Assembly (NCBI GenBank): GCA_016781705.1 | Contig: JADDPV010000098.1 | Span: 1 to 17,226, forward strand | From: Rubrobacter sp. | GTDB lineage: Bacteria > Actinomycetota > Rubrobacteria > Rubrobacterales > Rubrobacteraceae | DNA: 17,226 bases | Direction of reading: 5' to 3' | Shown here: in pieces, positions 1-7,891 of the stretch | Layout: each line of letters begins with the position of its first letter | Numbering within the stretch: position 1 is the stretch's first letter | The notes under the pieces: model-generated | Told to the model about the DNA's origin: nothing | Database searches by the model: none | The model's input: only the letters and a program-made list of their open reading frames with translations | Position numbers and translations under genes: made by a program

Positions 1-27
1 GATCACGGCGTAGTCTCTCATACCCAT
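1..27 (-). CDS. 5' end of an unidentified gene, cut by the window edge
   Basis: An ATG at 27-25, with a second in-frame ATG at 21-19, opens a frame that runs off the left edge after nine codons (MGMRDYAVI). A purine-rich stretch reading AGAGAGGG lies 5-12 bases upstream and could serve as the ribosome binding site. The gene would be the next one downstream of the allantoate-type amidohydrolase on the same strand, so it may belong to the same purine/ureide locus. Nine residues are too few to identify it. Confidence 0.35.
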
Positions 28-67
28 AGCGTTACCCTCTCTAAGACGCTCCAAGCTGCTTTGCGGT

Positions 68-96
68 CGGCGACATAACGCCTTTTGTCGTCGCCG
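68..96. repeat. Inverted repeat between the amidohydrolase and the next gene
   Basis: CGGCGAC at 68-74 is perfectly complementary to GTCGCCG at 90-96, with a 15-base loop that contains an alternative pairing (CGACA with TGTCG). No T-run follows on either strand, so it is not a canonical terminator. It could be an mRNA hairpin in the intergenic leader or a protein-binding site. The rest of 28-221 shows nothing else I can support. Confidence 0.3.
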
Positions 97-221
97 CTGT
101 ACCTCAGAGGTCCTCCGTAGCGACCGGGGTTTCGGGTATCTCCTCGGTCTTCTCGCGGGTGGAGCCCTTGCCCCGTGTGCCGTCCTGCTGTGCCGCCCGC
201 GAGGTTCCTCCTATACGATCT

Positions 222-1502
222 TCAGGCTGGGGTCGCTCTACCAGTGTCCCTCCTCTCTCCGGCCAGCTCGGACTCCGCCATGAGCCGCAGAAAACGATTC
301 ATGACCTCTATCGCGACGGCCACGTCCTCCTTCTTTACCGACTCCGCCGGATTGTGGCTTATGCCCTCCTTGCAGCGCACGAAGAGCATGGCTATCCGGG
401 TGAGCGCCGCCATCTGCGCTGCGTCGTGGCCGGCGCCGCTAGGCAGCCGGTGCACCTCTATGCCCGCGTCCGCAACAGCCTTCCCGAGCAGGTCGCTGAG
501 CCCCGGGTCGGCGGGCACGGCCGGGGTCTCCTGGCGCAGCTGCCACTCGTGCTCGCAGCCCTGCTTGGCGGCTATCTCTCCCGCCCTCCGTTCGAGACGG
601 TCGCGCAGGCGCTCGCGCACCGCGTCGTCCGGGTGGCGGAGATCCAGCGAGAGACGGGACTCGCCGGGGATGACGTTGATCGCCCCCGGGAGGGCGGTAA
701 TCTCGCCGACGGTCGCGACCGCCCCCGGCTCTACCTTCGCGCAGTTTTGGGCCTCCAGCACGAACTCGGCGGCGGCGCACAGCGCGTCACGCCTCACCTC
801 CATCGGCACCGTCCCGGCGTGGCCGGCTTTCCCCTAAAGCCGACCCTGATGCGGCTCTGGCCGTTGATGGCCGTGACCACGCCGACGGGCAGGCCGACGT
901 CCTCGAGCACCGGGCCCTGTTCTATGTGGACTTCGCAGTAGCCGACGAGGTCCGTCGGGTCGCGACCGCTAACCTCGAGGGCAAACGGGTCTCCGCCGAA
1001 GGCGCGTACCGCCTCAAATAGGGTCACGCCGTCGCGGTCCTGCAGATCCAGGCGCTTTCTGTCGAAGGCCCCCGCGTACGCGGAGCTGCCCAGGAAGGTA
1101 GTCCCGAAGCGCAGCCCCTCCTCGTCGGCGAAGGCGACGACCTCGATGGAGAAGGGCGGCCGTTCGCCGCGGTTGTGCAGTTGCTGGACGCAGGCGAGGG
1201 CCACCATGACGCCCAAGATGCCGTCGTACTTGCCGGCGTCGCGCACGGTGTCGAGGTGGGAGCTGAGGACGAGGGTCTTGCCTCCAAGGGTCCCCTCCCC
1301 GATCCCCTCGTAGCGGCCGATGAGGTTGCCGATCTCGCCGCGCCTCGTGCTCATCCCGGCCATACGCATCCAGCCGGAGACGATGTTGTTCGCCTCGTTC
1401 ATCGCCTGGGAGCCGTAGGGGCGGCCGATGAGCCCGGGGCTCCTCGCTGATGTTGGCGAGGAGGTCGCACCGCCCCATGACGGTCGTCGCCGAGTCTTTC
1501 AT
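222..1502 (-). pseudogene. Allantoate amidohydrolase-type M20 hydrolase, broken by two frameshifts
   Basis: Joined across two single-base shifts, the reading frame gives about 426 residues, the full family length. It starts at ATG 1502 and stops at TGA 224-222. The family removes ammonia and CO2 from allantoate or ureidoglycolate, or hydrolyses N-carbamoyl amino acids, with two bound metal ions. Visible ligands are His82 in SSHLDTV, Asp93 in KYDG, Glu127-Glu128 in DEEG, His192 in EVHIEQGP and a C-terminal His near 383 in GISHNP. The first shift is an extra C in a CCCC run near 1434-1437; removing it restores a frame reading GLIGRPYGS. The second is a missing base near 826-833 inside the conserved GFRGKAGHAGT. 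The neighbouring glyoxylate genes favour a ureide substrate over a carbamoyl amino acid, by inference. It may be a true pseudogene or an intact gene with sequence errors, since all key residues survive. Confidence 0.8.
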
Positions 1503-1660
1503 CCCAATCCCTCCTGGCTTCTACGTACGCCGAACCTGCCTTGCTTACTGCTTGCTCGAACGGCATCCCGAGCACCTGGGGGCTCGACGCTGTTGGCGAA
1601 GAAGATGCCGGCGAAGAGACCCAGGAGCGGGAGCACGCCCGACAGAGAGATCAGCTTCAC
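1499..1660 (-). pseudogene. Truncated DUF3311-like small membrane protein remnant
   Basis: A GTG at 1660-1658, preceded by the strong ribosome binding site GGGAGGTG six bases away, opens a frame starting MKLISLSGVLPLLGLFAG and then FFANSVEP. The hydrophobic helix followed by N-x-VEP resembles the start of DUF3311 proteins, small partners encoded beside sodium/solute symporters. The open frame then loses resemblance, but the frame one base over reads VLGMPF, the expected continuation. This indicates an extra base in the G5 run at 1578-1582 (C5 on the coding strand). Even in the corrected frame, the sequence after GMPF is not a second membrane helix, and no symporter gene follows. As read, the frame is 53 residues and its TGA overlaps the amidohydrolase ATG. 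I interpret it as the stub of a lost transporter unit. Confidence 0.5.
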
Positions 1661-1774
1661 GAACTACACCTCCCTTCCGTGCGCGCTCGAACGCACTGTG
1701 CACGAACGTCCCGATGCCGACTTGCGACGCGTTCTCTTGCCCACGGTAGAGCGCGGATAGACGATGGCCGCTCC

Positions 1775-3073
1775 TTACCCATCTGCGCCTCCGGCGACCA
1801 GCGCCACGCGCAGGTCGTTCACGTTGGTGCCGGTCGGCCCGGTGAAGAGCAGCGCACCGGCCCCTTCGAGTGCGGGATACGCGTCGTTGTTCGCGAGCGC
1901 TTCGGCAGGGTCGGTGCCGCCGTTCCGAACCTTTTGCGCCGTCTTGCCGTCCACCAGGCCACCTGCGGCGTCGGTGGGACCATCACCGCCGTCGGTGTCT
2001 GCCGCGAGAGCGGCCCAGCCCCCGATGCCTTCGAGCTCCAGGGCCAGGGCGAAGGCGAACTCCTGGCTAGGACCTCCCATGCCGTCCCCGCGCACCACGA
2101 CCGTCGCCTCGCCGCCGCTGATCAGGGCACACGGCGGAGCGACAGGATTCCCACTGTCCAATACTTCCTTCACGATCGCCGCGTACATCCCCGCTACACA
2201 CCGGGCATCGCCGGTTACGTGGGTGGTGAGCAGGAGCGGCGCGTAGCCGAGCTCCCGAGCCTTCCGTGCCGCCTCCTCCGCCGTCGGACGGTTGCCGCCC
2301 ACCAGGATGTTGGAGACCTTTTCGAAGACCGGGTCTCCCGGTTTGGGAGTCTCGGGATCGCCTCTCAGATGCTCTTGCACGCTCCCCGGCAGCTCCAGAG
2401 CGTAACGCTCCACGATCTTTCGAACCCCATCGAGCGTGGTCGGGTCCGGTGCGGTGAGGCCGCTGGCGATGGAAGATACGTCGTCGCCCACCACGTCGGA
2501 GAGGAGCAGGGCGAGGGTGTCCGCGGGGGCGGCCCGGCGGACGAGGCCGCCACCCTTGAGCGTGGAGACGTGCTTCCTGACGGCGTTGATCTCGTCTATC
2601 GAAGCCCCGCTGCGAAGCAGTGCTCCGGTGACCTTCTTGAGGGCGGCAAGACTAATGGGTGGTGCGGAGTCCGCCAAGAGCGCGGACGCCCCGCCGCTGA
2701 CGAGCGCGATAAGAAGGTCCCCCTCGTCCAGCGATTCGACCAGCTCCGTGGTCCTGCGCGCGGCCTCGACACCGCGTTCGTCGGGCTCGGGGTGGGAGGC
2801 AACGATGGTCTCCAGGAACCGGAGGGGGGCCTCGTGCCCCTCTTTGGTCACGACGAGACCACCAAAGATGCGATCTCCCAGCAACTCCTCCGCCGCCCGA
2901 GCCATCGCACAGGCGGCCTTGCCAGCGGAGAGGACGAATATCCTTTCCGGCTCGAAGCTTTCGCCCCCGGCCAGGATGCGGTCGCCTTCCAGCTCCAACG
3001 ATCGCAGGACGGCGGCCTTCGGGTCGGCGACCGCCAGTCCGGCGTCGAGAATTTGTCTCAGGTCTTCTTCCAT
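1775..3073 (-). CDS. Glycerate 2-kinase (DUF4147/MOFRL family)
   Basis: This 432-residue protein is the normal length for the GckA/TtuD class, which phosphorylates D-glycerate to 2-phosphoglycerate with ATP and so feeds glyoxylate carbon into glycolysis. The N-terminal DUF4147 part contains VLSAGKAACAMA around residue 50, ALVSGGASALL, NAVRKHVSTLKGGGL and SDVVGDD. The C-terminal MOFRL part contains ISGGEATVVV, GGPSQEFA and DTDGGDGPTDAAGG. The chosen ATG begins MEEDLRQIL, a usual family start, 17 bases after the gcl stop. The ribosome binding site is poor, so translation probably depends on coupling to gcl. The same frame stays open far upstream antiparallel to nothing and inside gcl, but that part is arginine-rich out-of-frame gcl sequence and not coding. 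The gene is intact and last of the four glyoxylate-pathway genes. Confidence 0.93.
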   Translation of the reverse strand: MEEDLRQILDAGLAVADPKAAVLRSLELEGDRILAGGESFEPERIFVLSAGKAACAMARAAEELLGDRIFGGLVVTKEGHEAPLRFLETIVASHPEPDERGVEAARRTTELVESLDEGDLLIALVSGGASALLADSAPPISLAALKKVTGALLRSGASIDEINAVRKHVSTLKGGGLVRRAAPADTLALLLSDVVGDDVSSIASGLTAPDPTTLDGVRKIVERYALELPGSVQEHLRGDPETPKPGDPVFEKVSNILVGGNRPTAEEAARKARELGYAPLLLTTHVTGDARCVAGMYAAIVKEVLDSGNPVAPPCALISGGEATVVVRGDGMGGPSQEFAFALALELEGIGGWAALAADTDGGDGPTDAAGGLVDGKTAQKVRNGGTDPAEALANNDAYPALEGAGALLFTGPTGTNVNDLRVALVAGGADG

Positions 3074-3090
3074 AAGATCACTACATCGCT

Positions 3091-4860
3091 CTAGTCCCTC
3101 TCGGGGACGCCACCGACGATCTGCCCGGCCAGCTCCTGGCTCCCGTCGAGGATGGGCTCGTACTCGTTGATCTTGTCTATGGAGAGACCCATCGCGGCGT
3201 TGGTCTCCCGCTCGCACATGATCTCCACGAGCGCCGGAACGCGTTGCTCCTCGCTGGCCTGGACCGCCCAAGCGAGGGCGTCCTGGATCTCCTCGGGCCG
3301 CCACACCCGGCGGCCCAGAGCGCCCATCGCTTCCATGACCATCACGTTGTCTATGCCGTACTCGCTGTTGGGGCCCTCGTAGGCGATGTCCACCGCGAAG
3401 TTCATGTCGTAGTTGAGTTCGCCCTGCCTTATGAGGCCCATGTAGGCGTTGTTGAGCATGACGAGCACGTAGGGCACCTTGTACTGGACCGCCACCGCCA
3501 CCTCCTCCATGAGGAACTGGAAGGAGTAGTCGCCGACGATCCCGACGACGAGGTTGTCCGGGCGCCCGAGCTTGACGCCGATGCACGCGGGCACCTCCCA
3601 GCCTAGAGGTCCAGCCTGCCCACAGCAGAGGTAGTGGCGCGGCTTGTAGGTCTTCTGGAACTGGCCGCCGAAGATCTGGTAGAGCCCTATGGCCGTGACC
3701 ATGATGGCATCCTCGTCGAAGAACTCGTTCATCTCCTGGTAGGCCCTTTGGGGCTTGACGGGCGAGTCGTCGAAGTCCGTCTTCCTGAGGAGCGTCGAGC
3801 GGAGCTCGCCCACCCGCTCCACCCACGCACCGGGCTCCCGCTGTGGCGTCATGTCGCGCGCGGTCTGGAGCATCGCTTCGAGCGCCAGCTTGGCGTCGGA
3901 GACGACGGCGAGGTCGGGGGGGAAGACGCGGCCTATCTGGCGCGGGTCTATGTCTATGTGGACGAACTTCCTGTCGCCGCGGTAGGTCTCCAGATCGCCG
4001 GTGTGCCGCTCGGCCCAGCGATTGCCGATACCCACCACCAGATCGCTCTCCAGGAAGAGCTGGTTGGCGTAGCGCTGCTGGGTCTGCAAGCCCACGATGC
4101 CAGCGTAGAGCTCGTGGTCCTCGTTGATCGCCCCCTTGCCCATGTAGGTCGGGCTCACCGGGACCTGCAGGTACTCGGCCAGCTCCATCAGCTCTTCGGC
4201 GGCCTCGGCTATGATGACCCCACCGCCTGGCATCAGGATGGGCCTCTCGGCCTCCAGGATCATCTCGACGGCCTGCCGGATGGCGTTCGGCCTCGGCTCC
4301 GGCTTCTCGAAGTGCAGCGGGCCGCCGCGCTCCGGGTCGAAGTCTACCTCCAGATCCGACTTCGTCACGTCGAGCGGGAGGTCTATGAGGACGGGTCCGG
4401 GTCGTCCCTCCCGGGCGACGCGGAAGGCCTCCCTGAAGGTCCACACGAGCTGCGCGGGCTCCTTGACCTGCACGGCCCACTTGGTTACCGGCTTGGCTAT
4501 CTCCACGATGTCCACCGCCTGGAAGGCCTCCTTATGCAGCACATTGGTGGGGGCCTGCCCCGTGATGCAGATCTGCGGGATGGAGTCCGCCATGCAGGTG
4601 TAGAGACCGGTGATCATGTTCGTCCCGGCCGGTCCCGAGGTGCCGATGTTGATCCCGATCTTCCCTGTCGCCCGCGTGTAACCGTCTGCGGCGTGCGTCC
4701 CGCCCTCCTCGTGCCTGACGGAGTAGTGCCTTATCTGAGAGGACTTGCTCAGGGCCTTGTACAGCGGCAGGATCGCCGCCCCCGGCACCCCGAAGGCTAC
4801 CTCGACGCCCTCGTCCTCCATCACCTTCACCACCGCGTCCATAACCTGCATCCTGGGCAT
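3091..4860 (-). CDS. gcl: Glyoxylate carboligase (tartronate semialdehyde synthase) with an atypical Glu51
   Basis: This 589-residue thiamine-diphosphate enzyme would join two glyoxylates into tartronate semialdehyde and CO2. Family-specific stretches match E. coli Gcl closely: FGVPGAAI (23-30), GTSGPAGTNMITGLY (73-87), ITGQAP (99-104), TLLRKTDFD, VKPQRAYQEMN and CGQAGPLGW (413-421). The cofactor signature runs from GDYSFQF (443) to NNAYMGLIRQ (470). The E. coli enzyme is known for Val51 in place of the catalytic Glu common to this superfamily, but here the aligned motif is VRHEEGG with Glu51 (codon at 4710-4708). A strong AAAGGAG site lies seven bases before the ATG. Its neighbours are the reductase upstream (31-base gap) and the kinase downstream. 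An alternative function as another ThDP carboligase is possible, but similarity outside residue 51 and the operon both favour Gcl. Confidence 0.92.
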   Translation of the reverse strand: MPRMQVMDAVVKVMEDEGVEVAFGVPGAAILPLYKALSKSSQIRHYSVRHEEGGTHAADGYTRATGKIGINIGTSGPAGTNMITGLYTCMADSIPQICITGQAPTNVLHKEAFQAVDIVEIAKPVTKWAVQVKEPAQLVWTFREAFRVAREGRPGPVLIDLPLDVTKSDLEVDFDPERGGPLHFEKPEPRPNAIRQAVEMILEAERPILMPGGGVIIAEAAEELMELAEYLQVPVSPTYMGKGAINEDHELYAGIVGLQTQQRYANQLFLESDLVVGIGNRWAERHTGDLETYRGDRKFVHIDIDPRQIGRVFPPDLAVVSDAKLALEAMLQTARDMTPQREPGAWVERVGELRSTLLRKTDFDDSPVKPQRAYQEMNEFFDEDAIMVTAIGLYQIFGGQFQKTYKPRHYLCCGQAGPLGWEVPACIGVKLGRPDNLVVGIVGDYSFQFLMEEVAVAVQYKVPYVLVMLNNAYMGLIRQGELNYDMNFAVDIAYEGPNSEYGIDNVMVMEAMGALGRRVWRPEEIQDALAWAVQASEEQRVPALVEIMCERETNAAMGLSIDKINEYEPILDGSQELAGQIVGGVPERD

Positions 4861-4891
4861 ACCGTCTCTCCTTTCCTCGGCTATTTCTCGA

Positions 4892-5779
4892 TCAACCTAT
4901 CTCGTGCTGGGAGAGGTCCTCGATGATCCGGAGCAGGGCCGAGTGGTCCTCGCCGCCCCAGCCCTTTCTCCTCATCGTTAGCAACATCTGGTCCACGATC
5001 GCCGTCACGGGCAAGACCACCCCGTACTCCCTGCCCGCCGCGAGCGCTATCCCCAGGTCCTTGTGGTGCAGCTCGGAGCGGAACCCCGGGTCGAACTTGT
5101 GGGAGAGGAACTTCTCCCGCTTTACCTCCATCACCTTGTTGCCGGCGAGCCCCCCGCCGAGGACGTCCAGGATCTTCTCGGGGGCCACGCCGCCTCTGGA
5201 GCCCAGAACCAGCGCCTCACTCACGGCCTCGATGGTGAGCGCCACCACGATCTGGTTGGCAGCCTTGGTGACCTGCCCCGCCCCCACGGGCCCCACGTGG
5301 TTTACGGTCTTGCCCATCGCCTCGAAGAGGGGTCTGGCCCTCTCGAAGTCTCCCTCGTCGCCGCCGACCATGATCGAGAGCGTCCCCTCGATGGCTCCTA
5401 CGTCCCCGCCGGAGACGGGCGCATCGAGCATGCTCGCGCCCTTCTCCTTCACCGCCTGCGCCACCTCCTCGGTGACGACGGGGGAGATGGTACTCATGTC
5501 TATTACGAGCGAGCCCTCCTTGATGCCCTCCAGCACGCCGTCTGCTCCAGTCACGACCTGACGCACCTGCGGCGAGTCGGGGAGCATGGTGATGACGACG
5601 TCGCTGTTCTCGGCTACCTCCCGCGGGCTCTGTGCGCCCCCTGCCCCTTCTGAGGCGAGCTCGTCCACCGGTCCCCGGCTGCGGTTGTGGACCGTGAGGT
5701 CGTAGCCGGCCTCCATGAGGTTGCGGGCCATGGGCTTGCCCATGATCCCGAGTCCTACGAAACCTACCTTCTCGGCCAT
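4892..5779 (-). CDS. glxR: 2-hydroxy-3-oxopropionate (tartronate semialdehyde) reductase
   Basis: This 295-residue protein belongs to the beta-hydroxyacid dehydrogenase family and would reduce tartronate semialdehyde to D-glycerate with NAD(P)H. The N-terminal Rossmann motif is GFVGLGIMGKPMARNL (6-21). The substrate-binding motif DAPVSGG lies at 119-125, the catalytic lysine is Lys172 in GAGQVTKAANQ, and HKDLG follows near 240. The length is typical and no key residue is missing. AGGAGG lies nine bases before the ATG and overlaps the stop region of hyi, 16 bases upstream. Its place between hyi and gcl supplies the pathway assignment. By sequence alone, 3-hydroxyisobutyrate dehydrogenase would also fit. 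The symbol is used in the sense of the E. coli glyoxylate cluster (garR is the paralogue). Confidence 0.9.
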   Translation of the reverse strand: MAEKVGFVGLGIMGKPMARNLMEAGYDLTVHNRSRGPVDELASEGAGGAQSPREVAENSDVVITMLPDSPQVRQVVTGADGVLEGIKEGSLVIDMSTISPVVTEEVAQAVKEKGASMLDAPVSGGDVGAIEGTLSIMVGGDEGDFERARPLFEAMGKTVNHVGPVGAGQVTKAANQIVVALTIEAVSEALVLGSRGGVAPEKILDVLGGGLAGNKVMEVKREKFLSHKFDPGFRSELHHKDLGIALAAGREYGVVLPVTAIVDQMLLTMRRKGWGGEDHSALLRIIEDLSQHEIG

Positions 5780-5795
5780 CTTCTTGAGCCTCCTC

Positions 5796-6608
5796 CTAGA
5801 GCTTGAGGTCTCGGACGCTCACGTCGCCGCCGCGCAGCTCCTTGGGGATCCAAGCGAAGCTGTCCTCGGTACGCTGCGTGGTTGGGTTGTATTCCAGGCC
5901 TACGTACCCGTCGTAGCCGACCTCCGGGAGCGCGCCGAAGACGAAGGGGTAGTGGATCTCCCCCGTCCCCGGCTCCCCGCGGCCCGGAGAGTCCGCCACC
6001 TGCACGTGCCCGATGCTGCCCGCGTGCTCCCGCAGGTTCGCTACCAGGTTCCCCTCCATCCGCTGCATGTGGTAGAAGTCGTGCTGTATCTTGACGTTCT
6101 CGCGGCCGACGCTCTCGACGAACTCCACAGCGTCTTCGGTGGTGTACAGGAGATAAGGCCCGTTCTCGAAGGTGTTGACGGCTTCGACCATCACCTCGAC
6201 CCCACGCTGTGCCGCCTGGTCCGCCGCCCAGGCCACGTTCTCCCGGGCGAGGTTCAACCGCTCCTCCCGGCTCATGCCGGGACCCTCGTGACCCACCAGC
6301 GCGTTGAGCTTTTCGCAACCCAGCCTCCCCGCCAACTCCAGCGCCACCGGCACGTTATCCCGGAACTGATCCTGCCGCTCGGGATCGCTGACCAAGCCCC
6401 GGTCCCCCGCAGACATGTCCCCGGCGTAGAAGTTGAAGAGCGCGACCGTTAGGTCGGCCTCCTTTATCGCGCGCTCGACCTCGTCGAGGTCCTCGCCCCC
6501 AGGCCACCAGAACTCGACCGCCGAAAACCCGGCCTCCTCCGCCTTCCTGAACCGCTCGAGGAATGGAACCTCTCTAAAGAGAATCGAAACGTTCGCGCTG
6601 AATCTCAT
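5796..6608 (-). CDS. hyi: Hydroxypyruvate isomerase
   Basis: This 270-residue xylose-isomerase-like TIM-barrel protein would interconvert hydroxypyruvate and tartronate semialdehyde. Metal-binding glutamates are visible at Glu142 in VEAVNTFENGPYLL and Glu239 in YVGLEYNP. Other family stretches are MRFSANVSILF at the start, EFWWPGGED (32-40), HDFYHMQRMEGN (176-187) and HVQVADSPGRGEPG. The length equals the family norm. The start ATG follows GGAGAG at 6623-6618. It is the first gene of the operon hyi-reductase-gcl-kinase, with a well-formed promoter about 90 bases upstream. It is intact. Confidence 0.93.
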   Translation of the reverse strand: MRFSANVSILFREVPFLERFRKAEEAGFSAVEFWWPGGEDLDEVERAIKEADLTVALFNFYAGDMSAGDRGLVSDPERQDQFRDNVPVALELAGRLGCEKLNALVGHEGPGMSREERLNLARENVAWAADQAAQRGVEVMVEAVNTFENGPYLLYTTEDAVEFVESVGRENVKIQHDFYHMQRMEGNLVANLREHAGSIGHVQVADSPGRGEPGTGEIHYPFVFGALPEVGYDGYVGLEYNPTTQRTEDSFAWIPKELRGGDVSVRDLKL

Positions 6609-6700
6609 ATCCTCTACTCTCCAGCCTTCAATCTATTAATGTGCTGCCGCTTCCTCCATTTGTCCCCGTGCCATTACCCCACTCCTGGCATCATACTTTC

Positions 6701-6729
6701 AGCATAGTGCCGGCTGTTGCACTTGTGAA
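6701..6729 (-). promoter_or_regulatory. Candidate sigma-70 promoter of the hyi-gcl operon
   Basis: On the minus strand TTCACA (6729-6724) and TATGCT (6706-6701) are separated by exactly 17 bases, matching the -35 and -10 consensus at five of six and four of six positions. It would give a leader of about 85-90 bases before hyi. The location is right, but no transcript data support it. Confidence 0.5.
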
Positions 6730-6731
6730 GA

Positions 6732-6808
6732 CGGTGTTTCACCGGGTGGAAAAAGAAGTGTGAATCACTCTATGGTGGGGCCCCACCGGCCTTTGATCGG
6801 ACATCAAA
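6732..6808. promoter_or_regulatory. Cluster of palindromes upstream of the hyi promoter, candidate operators
   Basis: Four perfect inverted repeats occur within 77 bases, starting two bases upstream of the -35 hexamer: CGGTG-TTT-CACCG at 6732-6744, GTGA-A-TCAC at 6760-6768, GGTGGGG-CCCCACC at 6774-6787, and TTTGAT-CGGAC-ATCAAA at 6792-6808. The IclR regulator encoded next to them is an obvious candidate ligand. Family members bind short palindromes near promoters, but these sites share no single core, so more than one protein may be involved. Confidence 0.4.
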
Positions 6809-6820
6809 ACCACGCTACTG

Positions 6821-6896
6821 CAGCGTCTCTCAGAGAGAACGCTGGGACAGGCCTAGGTAAGAGTTTTTCCCGTCCGGAGTTGGTGCGACCGACTCC
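6821..6896. repeat. Two stem-loops downstream of the iclR gene
   Basis: CAGCGTCTCT (6821-6830) pairs with AGAG and ACGCTG (6834-6844, one bulged A) around a three-base loop. GGAGTTGG (6876-6883) pairs with CCGACTCC (6889-6896) with one G-T pair around TGCGA. They lie in the 389-base gap between iclR and hyi. No adjacent T-run makes either a textbook terminator of iclR, though the first is followed by TTTT eleven bases later on the minus strand. They may end the iclR transcript or extend the operator region. The remaining gap has no supported gene. Confidence 0.35.
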
Positions 6897-6997
6897 ACAG
6901 AAGGAATGTAGAGCCGAAGGAGGCTGGACGTTGCTTACGGAGTCTGGCAGAGAAGATGCGCTGCCGTGTCGACGAGATTTGTTAGGCTTCTGGAGTA

Positions 6998-7786
6998 TCA
7001 GACGCAGTTGAGAGCCTTACCAAGTGCACCGACGACGCTTCTTATGCAGGGCACGAGTTCGTTCAGGCGGCCCGAGTTCAGACGGCTTGCGGGCCCAGAG
7101 ACGCTCACGGCGGCCAATATCTGCCCGTCGGGGGTGAAGACGGGCGCGGCCACGCAGCAGACGCCCTCTTCCTGCTCTTCCAGATCTACGGCGTAGCCCT
7201 GGCGCCGGACCTGCTCCAGCCTCTCCAGCAGCGCAGAACGGTCAGTTATGGTATTTGGGGTGACATGGGCAAGCCCAGTCTCATCGATAATGGATTCTAT
7301 GACGCCAAGCTGTTGGTAGGCAAGGAGCACCTTTCCCGTTCCGGCGGCGTGCAGGGGGACGCGGTTACCCGGCTCGGTGAAGATCCTCAGCATGCGAGGA
7401 GGAGGTACCTGTTCGACGTACAGGGTCGAGTTACTCTCCAAAACGGCCAGATTGGCCGTCTCCTGGCTTGTCTGCATCAGCCGAGTAAGAAACGGGCGGG
7501 AGATGGCGCCGATGCGCTCGTGGGCAGCGGCGGCCACGCTCAAGAGCTTTACCCCCAGCCCGTACCGACGAGTTGCGGCGTTCTGGCGGACGTAGCCATG
7601 GTAGACCAAAGTCGACAAGAGTCGGTGAACCGTCCCGACCGCGAGCCCCGTGACGTTGGCGATCTCGCTAACGCCCAGCTCGTGGTCGGAGCGAGTCAGC
7701 GACTCTACGACGGCCAGCGCACGAGCTACCGAATGCACCTCTTTCGCCGGAGGGGCAGCACAGCTGTTATCCGTAAAGCCAGACAA
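6998..7786 (-). CDS. IclR-family transcriptional regulator
   Basis: This 262-residue protein has the family layout: an N-terminal winged helix-turn-helix (about 17-80, LGVSEIANVTGL then VGTVHRLLSTL, and RRYGLGVKLL) and a C-terminal effector-binding GAF-like domain (about 95-255, with PLHAAGTGKVLLA, YAVDLEEQEEGVCCVAAPVF and VSVSGPASRL). The start is TTG at 7786, preceded by a near-perfect GAAAGGAG site seven bases away, and no upstream in-frame codon is needed. Relatives such as AllR sense glyoxylate or allantoin products and control gcl-type genes. By position this one probably controls the downstream hyi operon and perhaps the lost transporter. The effector cannot be read from sequence. Confidence 0.9.
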   Translation of the reverse strand: MSGFTDNSCAAPPAKEVHSVARALAVVESLTRSDHELGVSEIANVTGLAVGTVHRLLSTLVYHGYVRQNAATRRYGLGVKLLSVAAAAHERIGAISRPFLTRLMQTSQETANLAVLESNSTLYVEQVPPPRMLRIFTEPGNRVPLHAAGTGKVLLAYQQLGVIESIIDETGLAHVTPNTITDRSALLERLEQVRRQGYAVDLEEQEEGVCCVAAPVFTPDGQILAAVSVSGPASRLNSGRLNELVPCIRSVVGALGKALNCV

Positions 7787-7789
7787 TGT

Positions 7790-7891
7790 TCACTCCTTTC
7801 CGGCGCAGGCGGCCCTCCCCCATGCCGCGCTACCGCCGCCCACGTTGTAGAGACGCTCGCTGTAGTTTGTGGGTGCGTTGGTTACTTGCAT
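7790..7891 (-). pseudogene. 33-codon leader ORF, probably the stub of an NCS1-type permease gene
   Basis: ATG at 7891-7889 follows GGGGAAAGGAAA and opens 33 codons beginning MQVTNAPTNYSERLYN. The stretch YSERLYN resembles the extreme N-terminus of NCS1 nucleobase/allantoin permeases, which commonly continue with NEDLAP. Here it changes to a glycine/alanine-rich tail and stops with TGA inside the ribosome binding site region of iclR, three bases before its TTG. The stub would therefore still be translated and coupled to iclR. I infer that a deletion removed the body of a permease gene. It could instead be a genuine short leader peptide. Family resemblance rests on only about seven residues. 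Confidence 0.35.

Noticed and set aside
3074..4480. Very long open frame upstream of the glycerate kinase in the same frame
   Set aside because: It overlaps gcl on the same strand, is arginine/proline/glycine-rich and resembles nothing. It is open only because of high GC. The kinase begins at 3073.
1541..4926. Long plus-strand open frames opposite the kinase and gcl genes
   Set aside because: They mirror well-identified minus-strand genes, have no ribosome binding sites and no recognisable domains.
6792..6808. TTTGAT-CGGAC-ATCAAA as an Fnr box
   Set aside because: Fnr-type boxes have a four-base spacer; this one has five. It is kept only as one of the unassigned palindromes.
6760..7011. 83-codon plus-strand frame between hyi and iclR
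   Set aside because: It begins inside the palindrome cluster, lacks a start signal and runs into the 3' end of iclR; no family resemblance.
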